NCBI RefSeq assembly: GCF_003252795.1
Contig: NZ_QEPQ01000004.1
Span: 62,001 to 126,000, forward strand
Origin: Haemophilus parainfluenzae
Lineage (GTDB): Bacteria; Pseudomonadota; Gammaproteobacteria; Enterobacterales; Pasteurellaceae
Direction: 5' to 3'
Length of the DNA stretch: 64,000 nt
In this document: positions 8,554-19,905 of the stretch, one piece after another
Numbering within the stretch: position 1 is the first letter of the stretch
Layout: the number at the start of each line of letters is the position of its first letter
Made by a program: the position numbers and the translations under genes
The notes under the pieces: model-generated
The model's input: only the letters and a program-made list of their open reading frames with translations
Database searches by the model: none
What the model was told of the DNA's origin: nothing

Positions 8554-9078
8554 CTAATTTTCGCTGTCGAACCAGCCGCGTACAAATTGTACTGAAAGGA
8601 AAAGGGTAACTAATAGGAATGCATAGAATACCCAAGATAAAATTGGATGGCTTGGTGTGATATCGTCGCTGATTTCCTTCACCGAAACCGCATTACGATA
8701 TTCATCAAACATCGTCATACGCCAACCGTAATACTTGATTTGTACTAATTTATTTTCATTACCAAAGGCTTGAGCTTGAGCCTGTAAGTTAGCTGAACCA
8801 AATTTGAAATAGAATGGAAAACCCCAACGGGTATCTTCATTACGATATACCATGATTTTTCCATCATCATTTTGTGTATTAATAAAATACACATCACGCG
8901 TTGGACCATCAGCCGGATTCGATTTTGTAATCGGGCCATCTTTATCAACACGTTTCACTTCCACACCCGTTACTCGCGTTACATCATAGTGTGGGAAAAC
9001 GTAGTCCACCACAGCAAACATAAAGCCGTGAAAAACAAAGACCACTAAAAATAAAAAGTATTTAAAAAACTTACGCAT
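8554..9078 (-). CDS. DUF1523 family membrane protein
   Basis: 174 residues, recognised from memory as the DUF1523 family (function unknown). One hydrophobic segment at the N-terminus (KYFLFLVVFVFHGFMFAVV) and one at the C-terminus (SWVFYAFLLVTLFLSVQFV) flank a periplasmic domain with the conserved-looking VYFINTQNDDGKIMVYRNED and ED-R-WGFPFYFK segments. It lies 26 bp downstream of ycfH in the same direction and may share its transcript. Confidence 0.75.
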   Translation of the reverse strand: MRKFFKYFLFLVVFVFHGFMFAVVDYVFPHYDVTRVTGVEVKRVDKDGPITKSNPADGPTRDVYFINTQNDDGKIMVYRNEDTRWGFPFYFKFGSANLQAQAQAFGNENKLVQIKYYGWRMTMFDEYRNAVSVKEISDDITPSHPILSWVFYAFLLVTLFLSVQFVRGWFDSEN

Positions 9079-9104
9079 AAAACTCTCTCATTTAAATCGA
9101 TGAT

Positions 9105-9887
9105 TTATTGTACATTAATTTTAAATAAACGCTCGAAGTTTTGTGTACTAATTTGTGCAAATTCTTCCATAGACAGCCCTTTTAACGCTGCCACATATTC
9201 ACACACCTCTCGCGTATAGGCAGGTTGGTTCTCTTTGCCACGATAAGGCACGGGCGCTAAGTAAGGCGAATCCGTTTCAACTAACAAACGATCTGCTGGT
9301 ACATAACGAATGGCTTCGCGAATACTTTCCGCATTTTTAAAGGTAATAATACCCGAACAAGAGATGTAAAAACCTAAATCAAGCGCCTTTTTCGCAAAAT
9401 CTAAGGTTTCCGTAAAACAATGAATTAATCCACCGCACTTTTCAGCCTGGTGCTCACGCAACATAGCAATGGTATCTTCCGGTGCTGAACGCGTATGAAT
9501 AATCACGGGTTTATCCACTTCATTAGCAATTCTGATTTGATCCGCAAAAACCGTTTGCTGCAACGCTTTATTATCCGCGCTGTAATAATAATCCAAACCA
9601 ATTTCGCCAATTGCGATCACTTTTTTATCTTGGGATAAACGTAATAAACGATCGGCATCGTAAGGTTCTTCTTCAAGATCTAATGGATGCACGCCGCAAG
9701 CTAAAGACACATTCGGAAATTTTGCTAACTCAGGGTAAGCTTTTTCAAAACGGCTTAATGTTACGCCAATCGCCAAAAAATGCTTCACATCTCGTGCTTG
9801 GGCTTTGGCCACTACATCAGCAATATCTTTGTGTAAATTTTCATAATCCAATGCATCTAAATGGCAATGGGAATCTACGATAAACAT
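9105..9887 (-). CDS. ycfH: TatD-family metal-dependent hydrolase YcfH
   Basis: Cytoplasmic metal-dependent hydrolase of the TatD deoxyribonuclease family. It has 260 residues in a TIM-barrel fold. Metal ligands are visible in DSHCHLD (His7, His9), [18 protein letters not shown] and VETDSPYL. It follows holB with a gap of 7 bp, the same order tmk-holB-ycfH as in E. coli. An uptake core lies at 9432. Confidence 0.9.
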   Translation of the reverse strand: MFIVDSHCHLDALDYENLHKDIADVVAKAQARDVKHFLAIGVTLSRFEKAYPELAKFPNVSLACGVHPLDLEEEPYDADRLLRLSQDKKVIAIGEIGLDYYYSADNKALQQTVFADQIRIANEVDKPVIIHTRSAPEDTIAMLREHQAEKCGGLIHCFTETLDFAKKALDLGFYISCSGIITFKNAESIREAIRYVPADRLLVETDSPYLAPVPYRGKENQPAYTREVCEYVAALKGLSMEEFAQISTQNFERLFKINVQ

Positions 9888-9894
9888 AATTTAT

Positions 9895-10875
9895 TTAGTC
9901 CTTAAATACGTCGGTAATTAACTTCGTCAAACCATCTAATAACATTAATTCTGTGTTAACGCCGTTGATAGTGAGTAAATCCGAGCGTACTTTTTGCATA
10001 ATTTTATTTGCGGTTAATAACCCAAGCGCTGTTTGCTCGTCTGCAAATTGAATTACACCTGTTTTAAGATCAAGTGTTTGCCAGCCACTTTGTATTTCGA
10101 GTTTGTATTTAATGGCATCGCTTAAAAACGCTAAAATCCAATCTACTTGCTGTACGGTGCGTTCTTTTTCAAAGAAAGGCAAAATTTCCAAAGGCGAACG
10201 ACGACGATAAAACAGCCAAAATTGGCGTAGGAAATTCTTCCGTTGTTCAATTAATCCTTGTTGGAGAGTTTCCAATGCTAACAGTGGGCGCCCCAAATTC
10301 ATCGCAAGTGCGGTCAATAATTCAGATGTTTCTGCCTGAAATTGAGAAGAAAGCCAATTTAGGGCTTCCGCCTCTGCTGGCAAAGGCACATTCCACACTT
10401 GGCAACGACTGTAAATAGTCGCTAACAATGAAGAGGAGGGTTCTGTTTGCAATAAAAAATACGTATTCGGACGCGGCTCTTCCAAGGTTTTGAGCAACGC
10501 ATTAGCCGCAGCCTCTGTAAGACGCTCTGCATCTTGGATATACACTAATTTATTGCCATTTTGTTGCGCATGTTGGCTGACAATCTCATTAATTGCCCGC
10601 ACCTGATCAACACCAATATCTTTGCCTTCTTGAGAGGCTAAAACATGAAAATCAGGATGGCTGTGCGCTGCCATTAAATGACAAGCATGACAATGGCCAC
10701 AAGGTGCATTATCTGGCGTTTGACACATAATGTGTTTTGTCAAAGCCTCAAACAAACCTTCAGCACCGAGACCTTGATCAGCTTTAATCAATAATGCATG
10801 ATGCCCCAAACCTTCGCTAAAAGTTTGGCTAATTTTGTGATAAGTAGGCACTAACCAAGGATAAAGTTCGCTCAT
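9895..10875 (-). CDS. holB: DNA polymerase III subunit delta'
   Basis: Clamp-loader subunit of the replicative polymerase. It has 326 residues from the ATG at 10875. This start gives an ATGA overlap with the tmk stop and matches the family N-terminus [12 protein letters not shown]. Features are a nucleotide-binding-like [11 protein letters not shown] without a proper P-loop (normal for delta'), zinc-binding cysteines in CGHCHACH, and [16 protein letters not shown] with the sensor segment. Uptake cores lie at 10306 and 10903 (the latter inside tmk). Confidence 0.95.
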   Translation of the reverse strand: MSELYPWLVPTYHKISQTFSEGLGHHALLIKADQGLGAEGLFEALTKHIMCQTPDNAPCGHCHACHLMAAHSHPDFHVLASQEGKDIGVDQVRAINEIVSQHAQQNGNKLVYIQDAERLTEAAANALLKTLEEPRPNTYFLLQTEPSSSLLATIYSRCQVWNVPLPAEAEALNWLSSQFQAETSELLTALAMNLGRPLLALETLQQGLIEQRKNFLRQFWLFYRRRSPLEILPFFEKERTVQQVDWILAFLSDAIKYKLEIQSGWQTLDLKTGVIQFADEQTALGLLTANKIMQKVRSDLLTINGVNTELMLLDGLTKLITDVFKD

Positions 10876-11504
10876 TTTGCTTGTGAAACCCACCAATTTT
10901 TGACCGCACTTTGTATGTCAGCTTGTACTTTTTCCAAAGGCTGACCTGCATTAACAACGGCAGTTTTTGGGTTGTTCTGTACTAATTCCAAATAACGTTG
11001 GCGGGTACGATGGAAGAAATCGAGTCCTTGTTGTTCAATGCGGTCTAATTCACCACGACCTCTAGCACGAGCCAGCCCTTCTGCAGGATCAATGTCTAAA
11101 TACAGTACAAAATCAGGCTCAAAATCGCCTAATACCATATTTTTTAAATTCGCCATAAGTGTTTGGTCAAACTGACGCCCACCGCCTTGATAAGCCTGTG
11201 AAGACATATCATGTCGATCGCCAAGCACAATTTTACCTTCTGCTAATGCTGGCTTAATCACATTTTCTACCAATTGAATTCGTGCCGCATAAAGCATCAA
11301 TAATTCCGCTTTATCCGTAACAGGTTCTTCTGTTTCATGTTTAATTAAATGGCGCAATTTTTCTGCTAACGGCGTACCACCCGGCTCACGAGTAAATACG
11401 ATATCATTTACACCAAGAGATTTTAATGTATCCACCACCGTTTGCATGGCGGTACTTTTACCTGCACCTTCCAGCCCTTCAATCACGATAAATTTGCCTT
11501 GCAT
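10872..11504 (-). CDS. tmk: Thymidylate kinase
   Basis: Phosphorylates dTMP to dTDP for DNA synthesis. It has 210 residues. The P-loop is [11 protein letters not shown], the dTMP-binding segment is [15 protein letters not shown], and [16 protein letters not shown] is visible. It overlaps mltG by 1 bp (TAATG) and holB by 4 bp (ATGA), so the set mltG-tmk-holB-ycfH is translationally coupled. Confidence 0.97.
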   Translation of the reverse strand: MQGKFIVIEGLEGAGKSTAMQTVVDTLKSLGVNDIVFTREPGGTPLAEKLRHLIKHETEEPVTDKAELLMLYAARIQLVENVIKPALAEGKIVLGDRHDMSSQAYQGGGRQFDQTLMANLKNMVLGDFEPDFVLYLDIDPAEGLARARGRGELDRIEQQGLDFFHRTRQRYLELVQNNPKTAVVNAGQPLEKVQADIQSAVKNWWVSQAK

Positions 11505-12553
11505 TAGTTGGCTCCTTTTTGTTGGCTACGATACCAACGTAAATATTCTTGCACTGCTTTATTATGCTCGTTCAGATTACGAGTAAATTTATGACCGCCA
11601 CTTCCATCGGCAACAAAATAATAAAAGTCCGTTTTTGCTGGATGCGCCACGGCCTGCAAGGCACTTTCACTCACCATCGCAATCGGTGTTGGCGGTAAAC
11701 CCTCAATCATATAGGTATTATACGGAGTTATCGTTTCCAAATCTTTCTTACGAATATTGCCGGTATAACTCTCACCCATTCCATAAATCACCGTTGGGTC
11801 AGTTTGCAGTTTCATATTGGCTCTTAAGCGATTAATAAATACGGAAGCCACTTGTGGGCGCTCCGCCGCAACACCCGTTTCTTTCTCCACAATAGAAGCC
11901 AAAATCAGCATCTGATACGGATCCGCTAATGGGAGATTTTCATCACGTTCATTCCACGCTTTATCTAAGGCTTTTTGTAAACGAGTAGTTGAACGTTTTA
12001 ATAATTCAAGATCAGTTGAGTTTGGCGTGTAATTATAGGTATCTGGATACAACCACCCATCCATGTTATTCCATTCGTAAACGGCTTTTGCAACGGCTGG
12101 AATATCTAATAACGCCATAATTTCTTTATCACTTTTACCTTGCAAGGTTTGTTTTAAGTGCGGTGCGCTTTCAAGGTTTTTACGCCATTCCTTGAACGTC
12201 TTACCCTCAATAAACTTCACACTAAATTGCGCTTCCTTGCCGGAATTAATCATATCCAATAAATCTTGCAACGTTTTCACGCCCGTTAAAGAATAAGTCC
12301 CTGCTTTCACTTTGTTGAACTGCGGTTGTAATTTCAATAACCACGGTAATAAATCGGCATGCTCAAGAATTTTTTCTTGCTCTAATAAAGCTGCGAGTTT
12401 ACTGCCAGTAGTGCCTCGCTCAATTGTAAGCAATTGATCTTGCGTGACATTCACCGGCGTATCAACAAACTCCGTTAGTTTTTGATAACCCCAAAAACCA
12501 ACACCACCAAGAATTAGCAAAAGAATCAGTAAAAAGACAAAAAATTTTTTCAT
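11504..12553 (-). CDS. mltG: Endolytic murein transglycosylase MltG (YceG)
   Basis: Inner-membrane enzyme that cuts nascent glycan strands and helps set peptidoglycan strand length. It has 349 residues with an N-terminal membrane anchor ([22 protein letters not shown]). The catalytic Glu is in [10 protein letters not shown], and downstream are PTVIYGMG and the [13 protein letters not shown] segment. First gene of the mltG-tmk-holB-ycfH set. An uptake core lies at 12156. Confidence 0.95.
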   Translation of the reverse strand: MKKFFVFLLILLLILGGVGFWGYQKLTEFVDTPVNVTQDQLLTIERGTTGSKLAALLEQEKILEHADLLPWLLKLQPQFNKVKAGTYSLTGVKTLQDLLDMINSGKEAQFSVKFIEGKTFKEWRKNLESAPHLKQTLQGKSDKEIMALLDIPAVAKAVYEWNNMDGWLYPDTYNYTPNSTDLELLKRSTTRLQKALDKAWNERDENLPLADPYQMLILASIVEKETGVAAERPQVASVFINRLRANMKLQTDPTVIYGMGESYTGNIRKKDLETITPYNTYMIEGLPPTPIAMVSESALQAVAHPAKTDFYYFVADGSGGHKFTRNLNEHNKAVQEYLRWYRSQQKGAN

Positions 12554-12578
12554 GCGTCACTCATTTTATAAAAACGAC

Positions 12579-12599
12579 AAAAGGGGCAAAAATGCCCCC
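12579..12599 (-). terminator. Terminator after surA
   Basis: GGGGCA and TGCCCC arms (12583-12588 and 12593-12598) around an A4 loop. On the minus strand they are followed by TTTTGTCGTTTTT. The site lies between the surA stop and the mltG start. Confidence 0.65.
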
Positions 12600-12617
12600 T
12601 TATTCTAACGGTTTCTG

Positions 12618-13550
12618 TTACTTATCGAAATATTGAATATCAGCATTTTTACGTAATGCTTTCACCCAGTCTTTGGTTGCATCTTGTAATTGGCTATTCA
12701 CGATTTGTTCGTAAGCTTTTTGACGATAGGCATCTTCTGTTTTATCGCCATCACGACTACCGGTTACTTCGAGAATATGCCAACCAAATTCAGATTTAAA
12801 TGGAGCAGAAATAGTACCTTGTGGGGTTGTTTCAACCATTTTTGCAAATGGGCCTACATAAGCTTCAGGGAAGGCATAGCCTAAGCTGCCGCCATTCGCA
12901 CCAGATAAATAATCTTTAGAATATTTTAATGCGGCATCGGCAAATGTCATTTTGCCAGAAATAATCTCGCTACGAATACGTTCTAATTCTGCTTTAGCTT
13001 GTGCATCGTTCAGTAATGGGTTTAATTTTAATAAAATATGACGAACTTCATACTCTTTACCCATCACTTTTTGTGCGGTACCTTTTGCTTTCGCTTCATC
13101 GAGCATTTGTTTACCCAATGCATCTACTTGCTCACGAGTCACATCTACGCTGTTTTGAATGGCATGGTTACGCACACCCGCCATTAACATTTGACGAGAG
13201 ATTTGTTGTTTAAATGCATTTAAGGAAATCCCTTGATAATCCAACGCATCTAAGAATTGACCATAAGTTAAACCATTTTTCGCCGCAATATCTTCTACGA
13301 TACGGTTTACTTCCGCTTGGTTTACTTTTACGCCTGATTCTTTGATAGCCTTATCAGTCAGCATATCATCAATAATCTTATCTAATGCTGCACGTTGGCT
13401 ACCTTTCTTGCCCATCACAGCATTCACTTGGCTTTGTAAAATTGGTGTACCATTTACGGTCGCCACAACGCGCTCTTCTGCTTGTACTTGAGAAAAAGTA
13501 AACAGACCGATCATGGCAAATAAAAGAGATTTTAACATTGATTTTTTCAT
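12618..13550 (-). CDS. surA: SurA-type periplasmic chaperone/peptidyl-prolyl isomerase
   Basis: Chaperone for outer-membrane protein folding. It has 310 residues, including a signal peptide ending near residue 24 (FSQVQA-EE). A SurA N-terminal chaperone domain (VVATVNGTPILQSQVNAVMG) is followed by a single parvulin domain (about 168-268; EVRHILLKLNP, GANGGSLGYAFPEAYVGPF, FGWHILEV) and a short C-terminal helix. E. coli SurA has two parvulin domains and about 430 residues, so this is the short Haemophilus form. A sigma-E-like promoter precedes it. Confidence 0.85.
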   Translation of the reverse strand: MKKSMLKSLLFAMIGLFTFSQVQAEERVVATVNGTPILQSQVNAVMGKKGSQRAALDKIIDDMLTDKAIKESGVKVNQAEVNRIVEDIAAKNGLTYGQFLDALDYQGISLNAFKQQISRQMLMAGVRNHAIQNSVDVTREQVDALGKQMLDEAKAKGTAQKVMGKEYEVRHILLKLNPLLNDAQAKAELERIRSEIISGKMTFADAALKYSKDYLSGANGGSLGYAFPEAYVGPFAKMVETTPQGTISAPFKSEFGWHILEVTGSRDGDKTEDAYRQKAYEQIVNSQLQDATKDWVKALRKNADIQYFDK

Positions 13551-13585
13551 TTTAGTTGTCTTAAAAAATAATAGGATAATGCTCG

Positions 13586-13612
13586 TTAGATTATCAATTT
13601 TATCAAAGGTTC
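13586..13612 (-). promoter_or_regulatory. Candidate sigma-E promoter of surA
   Basis: On the minus strand GAACCT (13607-13612) is followed after 16 nt by TCTAA (13586-13590). This is one mismatch from the sigma-E -35 core, with the same spacing as the rpoE promoter and a perfect -10. The predicted transcript start is about 30 nt before the surA ATG. surA belongs to the sigma-E regulon in E. coli. Confidence 0.65.
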
Positions 13613-13627
13613 ACAATAGGTCGACAG

Positions 13628-14167
13628 TTATTTAGGCAATAATGCCACTTCATAACAACCATCGTATTTTAATGTACGCACCTGAACTTGTTCATCACGA
13701 GAAGTCGGCACATTTTTACCTACATAGTCTGCCCGAATCGGCAATTCACGATGCCCGCGATCCACTAAAATCACCAATTCAATTTTAGCTGCTCGACCAA
13801 AATCTGTTAACGCATCCATCGCAGCACGAATGGTTCTACCAGTGAATAACACATCATCGATCAAAATGACTTCTTTACCCTGAATATTCATATAACTGGA
13901 GGCACCGCTATACACAGGCGTCGGATTTTCAGGTTCAACATACTCTAAGTCATCGCGGTAAAATGTGATATCCAATTCCATCATTGGAAGCGTTACACCA
14001 TTCAACTCTTCAATACGGCGTTGAATCAATTCAGCAATTTCTGCACCACGGCGTTTCACCCCAACTAAAATGACATTATCGAAATCTTGGTGCTTCTCAA
14101 TAATTTCATGGGAAATACGTGAAATGGTGCGTAAAAATCTGTCTGCATCAATAATGATTTTTTCCAT
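13628..14167 (-). CDS. pyrR: Bifunctional pyr operon regulator/uracil phosphoribosyltransferase PyrR
   Basis: PyrR-family protein of 179 residues from the ATG at 14167 (MEKIIIDADRFLRTISR). That start is preceded by GAGAGA; a longer frame begins upstream inside the dnaE terminator and is unlikely. The PRPP-binding motif VILIDDVLFTGRTIRAAMD and the SRISHEII helix are clear. In Bacillus it controls pyr attenuation by binding RNA and has weak UPRTase activity. No pyr genes lie nearby, so the RNA-binding role here is uncertain. Confidence 0.88.
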   Translation of the reverse strand: MEKIIIDADRFLRTISRISHEIIEKHQDFDNVILVGVKRRGAEIAELIQRRIEELNGVTLPMMELDITFYRDDLEYVEPENPTPVYSGASSYMNIQGKEVILIDDVLFTGRTIRAAMDALTDFGRAAKIELVILVDRGHRELPIRADYVGKNVPTSRDEQVQVRTLKYDGCYEVALLPK

Positions 14168-14195
14168 TTTATCTCTCGCTTTATTTATATCGCTT

Positions 14196-14235
14196 AAAGT
14201 GCGGTTAAAAAACACGGATTTTTTGACCGCACTTT
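14196..14235. terminator. Bidirectional terminator from inverted uptake sequences after dnaE
   Basis: AAAGTGCGGT (14196-14205) pairs with its complement at 14226-14235. Inside, A6 pairs with T6 around a CACGGA loop, giving one long stem with a single mismatch. It lies between the dnaE stop and pyrR. Confidence 0.8.
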
Positions 14236-14245
14236 GACTGGAATA

Positions 14246-17200
14246 TTAACCGAATTCTAGCTCTACCGCATTTTCACCGAGCAAATTCACCAATTCTGTT
14301 AGAATTTCATCCGTTGGTGTAATCGACCATTGAATCCCTAGACGCAATAACGCACGGCCTTTTGCACTTTGATAATATACGTTAATTGGTAAAGTGCCGC
14401 CACTAACAGGTTCTAACATGTCTTTCAGTTTCTTAATAAAACTTGGGCTAATCTGTTCCTCTGACAAACTGATAGCCAAAGATTTCGCATAACGGGAACG
14501 CGCCTCATCTAAAGTCATCAAATCCCGTACTGACATTTTTAATCCGCCTGAAAAATCGTCAAAACTTACCTGACCAGATACCACCACAACCGTGTCTTTT
14601 TGCAGTTTTTCACCAAATTGGTCTAAGCTTTCGCCAAATAGGGTTAAATCCAAACGTCCAGAACGGTCGTCAATAGTGGCGATACCAATTCGATTGCCTT
14701 TTTTCGTCGTCGCGAAACGTGTTGAGACCAACAAACCAGCTGCCGTGCTAATTTGTCCACGGCGGTTTGGCGTGAGATCTTTTAATCGCGTAGAGCTATA
14801 ATGAGAAAGCTCTTTCAAATAACGACTTACCGGATGGCTGCTCAAATACAAGCCAAGTGTTTCGCGCTCACCATCTAAAATTTGTTTTTCTGTGTAAGGT
14901 GGCGTGTGGGCATAAGCATTTTCCACTTCTTCATGCGTTTCTGTCAGCACACCGAACATATCGGCTTGTCCCATAGCCTCATCTTTTGCATGCTGATCTG
15001 AAGCTTTGAGTGCATCTTCGAGATTCTTAGATAACGCCGCACGGTGTGGTCCTAGCTTATCAAATGCGCCCGACATGATCAGACTTTCAAAGGTACGACG
15101 GTTAATTTTCTTCAAATCAACGCGAGCACATAAATCAAATAAATCTCTGAAAATCCCACCTTCATTACGTGCAGTAATCAATGCCTCAATCGGACCTTCC
15201 CCCACACCTTTAATTGCGCCGATCCCATAAACAATTTCACCATTTTCATTCACGCTGAAATGATGTTTCCCTACATTGATATCTGGTGGGGTAACTTTTA
15301 AGCCCATACGTAAACATTCATCGTATAAGCCGACAATTTTATCCGTATTATCCATTTCCGAGGTCATTACTGCTGCCATAAACTCAGCAGGGAAATGGGT
15401 TTTCAGCCAAAGGGTTTGATAAGATACCAATGCGTAGGCGGCGGAGTGCGATTTATTGAAACCATAGCCGGCAAATTTTTCCACCAAGTCGAAAATCTTC
15501 ATGGAAAGTTCGCCATCAACGCCATTTTTTTCAGCGCCTTCTTTAAATACTGAGCGCTGTTTCGCCATTTCTTCCGGCTTTTTCTTACCCATCGCACGGC
15601 GTAATAAGTCCGCACCACCAAGAGTATAACCCGCTAACACCTGAGCAATCTGCATAACTTGCTCTTGATACAAAATAATACCGTAAGTTGGCTCTAGAAT
15701 CGGTTTAAGGCTTTCATGTTGGTAGTTTGCATCAGGATAAGACACTTCCTCACGACCATGTTTACGGTCAATAAAGTTATCCACCATGCCTGATTGTAAT
15801 GGACCAGGGCGGAATAATGCCACCAACGCAATAATATCTTCAAAACAATCTGGCTGAAGACGTTTAATTAAATCTTTCATCCCGCGCGATTCCAACTGGA
15901 ATACGGCGGTCGTCTCAGACCGTTTCAGCAACTCAAAGGATTCGGGATCATCTAATGGAATAGCAGCAATATCGACTGCTGGTTTGCCTTCACGAGTAAG
16001 GCGGGCATTAATCATATCTAGTGCCCATTTGATAATGGTGAGTGTACGCAAACCTAAGAAGTCAAACTTCACTAAACCCGCATATTCCACGTCATTTTTA
16101 TCGAAGTGAGTAACCGGATGAAGCCCCTCATTGTCACAATAAAGTGGCGCAAAGTCTGTAATCAAAGAAGGCGAAATTACCACGCCACCCGCGTGTTTAC
16201 CTGCATTTCGCGTGACACCTTCTAGCTTACGCGCCATATCAATTAGGGCTTTGACTTCTTCATCTGAATCATATGCCACTTGTAACTGTGGTTCAGCCTC
16301 AAAAGCCTTGGCTAAAGTCATGCCGGGATCAGGAGGAATCATTTTCGAAATACGATCTACGAATCCATAAGGATGGCCTAATACACGACCCACATCTCGA
16401 ATTACCGCTTTGGCCGCCATGGTACCAAAGGTAATAATTTGTGATACCGCACCACGACCATAGGTTTCTGCTACATGATCGATAACACGATCCCGTCCAT
16501 CCATACAGAAATCCACGTCGAAATCGGGCATGGAAACACGCTCTGGATTGAGGAAACGCTCAAAAAGAAGATCGAATTCAAGGGGATCCAAATCGGTAAT
16601 TTTTAATGCATAAGCCACCAATGAACCCGCACCAGAACCACGTCCAGGCCCTACCGGAATATCATTGTCTTTTGACCACTGGATAAACTCCATGACGATT
16701 AAGAAGTAACCCGGGAAACCCATTTGGTTAATCACATCGAGTTCAACTTGAAGACGCTCATCATATTCTGGTCGTCTTTCTGCCCGCACTTTTTCATCGG
16801 GGAATAAAAACGCCAAACGCTCTTCCAAGCCTTCTTTGGCTTTCATCACCAAATAATCTTCCGTGCTCAGCTCGCCAGTTGGAAATTGAGGGAGGAAATA
16901 TTGCCCCAAACGCAAAGTCACATTACAGCGTTGAGCTATTAATACCGTATTTTCAAGTGCAGAAGGAATGTCCGCAAATAAGTCGCACATTTCTTCTTCT
17001 GAACGGAAATATTGTTGCTCGGTATAACGTTTTGGACGTTTCGGATCGTCAAGGGTATAGCCATCATGAATAGCAACTCGAATTTCGTGTGCCTCAAAAT
17101 CATCAGGTACGAGAAAGACAACATCGTTGGTTGCAACAAGCGGTAAATCATGTTCCTCAGCTAATTTTAATGCGGCTTGAATATAACGCTCTTCATCCGG

Positions 17201-17725
17201 ACGACCCGTTCTAGACAGCGAAAGGTAAAAATGGTCAGGAAAAAATTCTTGATAAAAACTGACCGCACTTTCCGCTTCGGAAATATTTTCTTTAAGGAGT
17301 TTTTTCGCGATATCGCCTTGTGTGCCACCTGATAAAACAATTACACCCTCACGGTGTTCAATCAACCATTCCTGGTCGATATAAGGCAAGTCCACATAGC
17401 CGCGTTGATAGGCTTTTGAAAGCAGTAAAGTGATGTTTTTATAGCCTTCATTGTTCTTGGCAAGTAAAGTGAGGGTGAATAATTCCTCACCGCATAGCTC
17501 ACTTTTAACATGAACATCTGCGCCAATAATCGGTTTAATCCCCGAAGAAAGGGTTTCACCATAAAAACGCACTACACCACAGAAATTGGTAAAATCCGTT
17601 AATGCCAACGCAACCATATTGTTTGCAGCACACGCTTTGACCAATGGTTTCACTTTCACGATACCATCGATCATTGAAAAATCGGTGTGTGTACGAAGAT
17701 GTACAAAACGCGGTTGAGTTGACAT
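14246..17725 (-). CDS. dnaE: DNA polymerase III alpha subunit
   Basis: Catalytic subunit of the replicative polymerase. It has 1159 residues, full length. An N-terminal PHP domain ([15 protein letters not shown]) is followed by the polymerase core with catalytic Asp residues in [13 protein letters not shown] and the [16 protein letters not shown] segment. A helix-hairpin-helix and an OB-fold near the C-terminus ([17 protein letters not shown].., residues about 1000-1070) complete it. Uptake core at 17262. It runs with replication from the origin at about 51.3 kb. Confidence 0.98.
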   Translation of the reverse strand: MSTQPRFVHLRTHTDFSMIDGIVKVKPLVKACAANNMVALALTDFTNFCGVVRFYGETLSSGIKPIIGADVHVKSELCGEELFTLTLLAKNNEGYKNITLLLSKAYQRGYVDLPYIDQEWLIEHREGVIVLSGGTQGDIAKKLLKENISEAESAVSFYQEFFPDHFYLSLSRTGRPDEERYIQAALKLAEEHDLPLVATNDVVFLVPDDFEAHEIRVAIHDGYTLDDPKRPKRYTEQQYFRSEEEMCDLFADIPSALENTVLIAQRCNVTLRLGQYFLPQFPTGELSTEDYLVMKAKEGLEERLAFLFPDEKVRAERRPEYDERLQVELDVINQMGFPGYFLIVMEFIQWSKDNDIPVGPGRGSGAGSLVAYALKITDLDPLEFDLLFERFLNPERVSMPDFDVDFCMDGRDRVIDHVAETYGRGAVSQIITFGTMAAKAVIRDVGRVLGHPYGFVDRISKMIPPDPGMTLAKAFEAEPQLQVAYDSDEEVKALIDMARKLEGVTRNAGKHAGGVVISPSLITDFAPLYCDNEGLHPVTHFDKNDVEYAGLVKFDFLGLRTLTIIKWALDMINARLTREGKPAVDIAAIPLDDPESFELLKRSETTAVFQLESRGMKDLIKRLQPDCFEDIIALVALFRPGPLQSGMVDNFIDRKHGREEVSYPDANYQHESLKPILEPTYGIILYQEQVMQIAQVLAGYTLGGADLLRRAMGKKKPEEMAKQRSVFKEGAEKNGVDGELSMKIFDLVEKFAGYGFNKSHSAAYALVSYQTLWLKTHFPAEFMAAVMTSEMDNTDKIVGLYDECLRMGLKVTPPDINVGKHHFSVNENGEIVYGIGAIKGVGEGPIEALITARNEGGIFRDLFDLCARVDLKKINRRTFESLIMSGAFDKLGPHRAALSKNLEDALKASDQHAKDEAMGQADMFGVLTETHEEVENAYAHTPPYTEKQILDGERETLGLYLSSHPVSRYLKELSHYSSTRLKDLTPNRRGQISTAAGLLVSTRFATTKKGNRIGIATIDDRSGRLDLTLFGESLDQFGEKLQKDTVVVVSGQVSFDDFSGGLKMSVRDLMTLDEARSRYAKSLAISLSEEQISPSFIKKLKDMLEPVSGGTLPINVYYQSAKGRALLRLGIQWSITPTDEILTELVNLLGENAVELEFG

Positions 17726-17786
17726 TCAAATTCCTTGTTCAGTAAAAGTGCGGTTAATTTTAACGGGATTTTACAATTGGCTCAAT

Positions 17787-17815
17787 AAACAAAATGCGAG
17801 GCTAAGCCCCGCATT
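17787..17815 (-). terminator. Terminator after gpt
   Basis: AATGCGAGGC (17793-17802) and GCCCCGCATT (17806-17815) pair with one mismatch around a 3-nt loop, followed on the minus strand by TTTTGTTT. It separates gpt from dnaE. Confidence 0.7.
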
Positions 17816-17833
17816 CCCAACTCATATTTGTAA

Positions 17834-18292
17834 TTATTTTCTTGCCAATGGTGGCACAAAAGTTAAACCTAAATCCCAAGGTTGTTCAATCCAAGTATTT
17901 TGTGGAATATCAATCACATAATCATCCACTAACTCAGCACCTGCAGGTTTTGCGAATACTGTGACGAATTTTGCTTTTGGATACATTTCACGAATTGCAC
18001 GAGCAGTGTTGCCGGTATCCACTAAATCGTCTACCACGATCATTCCTTCACCATCACCACTTGCACGGTGTAATACTTTTAATGCACCTTGTTCATCGTG
18101 ATCATAACTCGCAATACACACGGTTTCTACGAAACGAATATTTAATTCGCGAGCAAGTACCGCTGCTGGGAATAAACCACCACGGCTTACTGCGATGATA
18201 CCTTTCCACTGAGTGGCAGGAAGTAAACGTTCCGCTAATTTGCGGGCATGCATTTGGAACATATCCCAAGTAACAACATATTTTTCGCTCAT
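17834..18292 (-). CDS. gpt: Xanthine-guanine phosphoribosyltransferase
   Basis: Purine salvage enzyme that converts xanthine and guanine to their monophosphates using PRPP. It has 152 residues, the normal length. N-terminal [21 protein letters not shown] and the PRPP loop [18 protein letters not shown] are diagnostic; [19 protein letters not shown] forms the base-binding end. Monocistronic, divergent from pepD. Confidence 0.96.
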   Translation of the reverse strand: MSEKYVVTWDMFQMHARKLAERLLPATQWKGIIAVSRGGLFPAAVLARELNIRFVETVCIASYDHDEQGALKVLHRASGDGEGMIVVDDLVDTGNTARAIREMYPKAKFVTVFAKPAGAELVDDYVIDIPQNTWIEQPWDLGLTFVPPLARK

Positions 18293-18338
18293 AACAAATA
18301 CCTTAAACTTTGTCGCTAAATAAAAAAATTGCGGAATT

Positions 18339-18368
18339 TTAACCTGAATTGGCGTTTTATGCTATGAT
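18339..18368 (+). promoter_or_regulatory. Likely pepD promoter
   Basis: TATGAT at 18363-18368, with TTAACC at 18339-18344 (18-nt spacer), about 35 bp before the pepD start. The -35 is a partial match only. Confidence 0.4.
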
Positions 18369-18403
18369 TTCCGCAAAAATTTTAATGAAAAAAGGAGTTC
18401 ATT

Positions 18404-19852
18404 ATGTCAGAAATTACCACATTACAACCGCAATTACTTTGGAAATGGTTTGATCAAATTTGTGCAATTCCACATCCTTCACATCATGAAGATGCACTCG
18501 CCACTTTTATTGTCAACTGGGCAAAAGAAAAACAATTCTTTGCAGAACGTGATGAAGCCGGCAATGTATTAATTCGTAAACCCGCTACTGCAGGAATGGA
18601 AAACAGCCAACCTGTTGTCTTACAAGCACATTTAGATATGGTGCCGCAAGCGAATGAAGGCAATCCTCATAATTTTACCCAAGACCCTATTCGTCCTTAT
18701 ATCGACGGTGATTGGGTAAAAGCGCAAGGTACGACACTTGGTGCGGATAACGGTATTGGTTTAGCCTCTACCTTAGCGGTATTAGAAAGTACCGATATTG
18801 CACACCCACCACTTGAAGTGTTACTCACCATGACTGAAGAAACCGGCATGGATGGTGCCGTACACCTTCGTCGTAACTGGTTAAAATCAGAAATCTTAAT
18901 TAATACCGATACCGAAGAAATCGGTGAAATCTATATTGGTTGTGCTGGTGGGGTAAATGCTAATGTTGAGTTACCTGTTCACCGTGAAAACAATCCATTT
19001 AGCCACGCCCTACAAATTAACTTAAAAGGTTTACGCGGCGGCCACTCAGGCTGTGATATTCACACCACACGTGCGAATGCAATTAAAGTATTAGCACGCT
19101 TATTAGCAAAACTTACACAAAATCAACCGCACTTTGCCCTTGCAGAAATTCGTGGTGGCTCAATTCGTAATGCGATTCCACGTGAAGCGGCTGCAACCAT
19201 TTGCTTCAATCATGATGTAGAAAGCGTAAAAAGTGCGGTCAAAAAATTTGAAGTTTTATTAAAAGAAGAGCTTGCTATCGCTGAGCCAAACTTAACTTTA
19301 ACAGTTGAGCAAGTTGAAAATCCACAACAAACCTTCACGCTTGAAAGCACCCAAAAAGTGATTAATTTACTGAATGTGTTACCAAACGGTGTGATTCGTA
19401 ACAGTGATGTAATCAAAAACGTCGTGGAAAGCTCATTAAGTATTGGTGTGTTAAAAACCCTTAAAGATAAAATCGAAGGCACGATTCTTATTCGCTCATT
19501 GATTGAAAGCGGTAAAGAATATGTAGAAGACACCTTAACCTCACTCGCTAAACTCACTGGTGCAACAGTTGAACTTTCAGGTTCTTACCCAGGTTGGAAA
19601 CCAGTAAATGACACCGCAATTTTGACATTAATGAAAAAACATTATGCAGAAGTGCTTGGCAAAGAGCCTGAGATTAAAGTGATTCACGCGGGGCTTGAAT
19701 GTGGTTTGTTGAAAGAACATTATCCAAATATTGATATGATTTCTGTGGGGCCAACTATTCGCAATGCGCATTCGCCAGATGAAAAAGTCCAAATTTCAAC
19801 AGTACAAACATACTGGGAATTACTCACTAAAGTCTTAGCGGATATTAAATAA
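18404..19852 (+). CDS. pepD: Aminoacyl-histidine dipeptidase (cytosol nonspecific dipeptidase)
   Basis: M20-family zinc dipeptidase that cleaves dipeptides such as beta-Ala-His. It has 482 residues. Zinc ligands are visible in [29 protein letters not shown] and TDTEE, with a late His in NAHSPDEKV. The ATG at 18404 follows AAAGGAG. Two uptake cores lie inside (19126 and 19231). Confidence 0.95.
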   Translation: MSEITTLQPQLLWKWFDQICAIPHPSHHEDALATFIVNWAKEKQFFAERDEAGNVLIRKPATAGMENSQPVVLQAHLDMVPQANEGNPHNFTQDPIRPYIDGDWVKAQGTTLGADNGIGLASTLAVLESTDIAHPPLEVLLTMTEETGMDGAVHLRRNWLKSEILINTDTEEIGEIYIGCAGGVNANVELPVHRENNPFSHALQINLKGLRGGHSGCDIHTTRANAIKVLARLLAKLTQNQPHFALAEIRGGSIRNAIPREAAATICFNHDVESVKSAVKKFEVLLKEELAIAEPNLTLTVEQVENPQQTFTLESTQKVINLLNVLPNGVIRNSDVIKNVVESSLSIGVLKTLKDKIEGTILIRSLIESGKEYVEDTLTSLAKLTGATVELSGSYPGWKPVNDTAILTLMKKHYAEVLGKEPEIKVIHAGLECGLLKEHYPNIDMISVGPTIRNAHSPDEKVQISTVQTYWELLTKVLADIK

Positions 19853-19862
19853 TCTACAATAA

Positions 19863-19897
19863 AAAGGGCTAAATATTACATTTAGCCCTTTGTTTTT
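19863..19897. terminator. Bidirectional terminator between pepD and htpX
   Basis: AAAGGGCTAAA (19863-19873) and TTTAGCCCTTT (19881-19891) form a perfect 11-bp stem with a 7-nt loop. T-rich sequence follows on the plus strand and A-rich sequence precedes it. The flanking genes converge. Confidence 0.85.
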
Positions 19898-19905
19898 TTT
19901 ATCTT

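Noticed and set aside
17136-17144. ACAAGCGGT, the uptake core of the other Pasteurellaceae clade
   Set aside because: A single copy noticed within dnaE, against more than 40 AAGTGCGGT copies; best read as chance.
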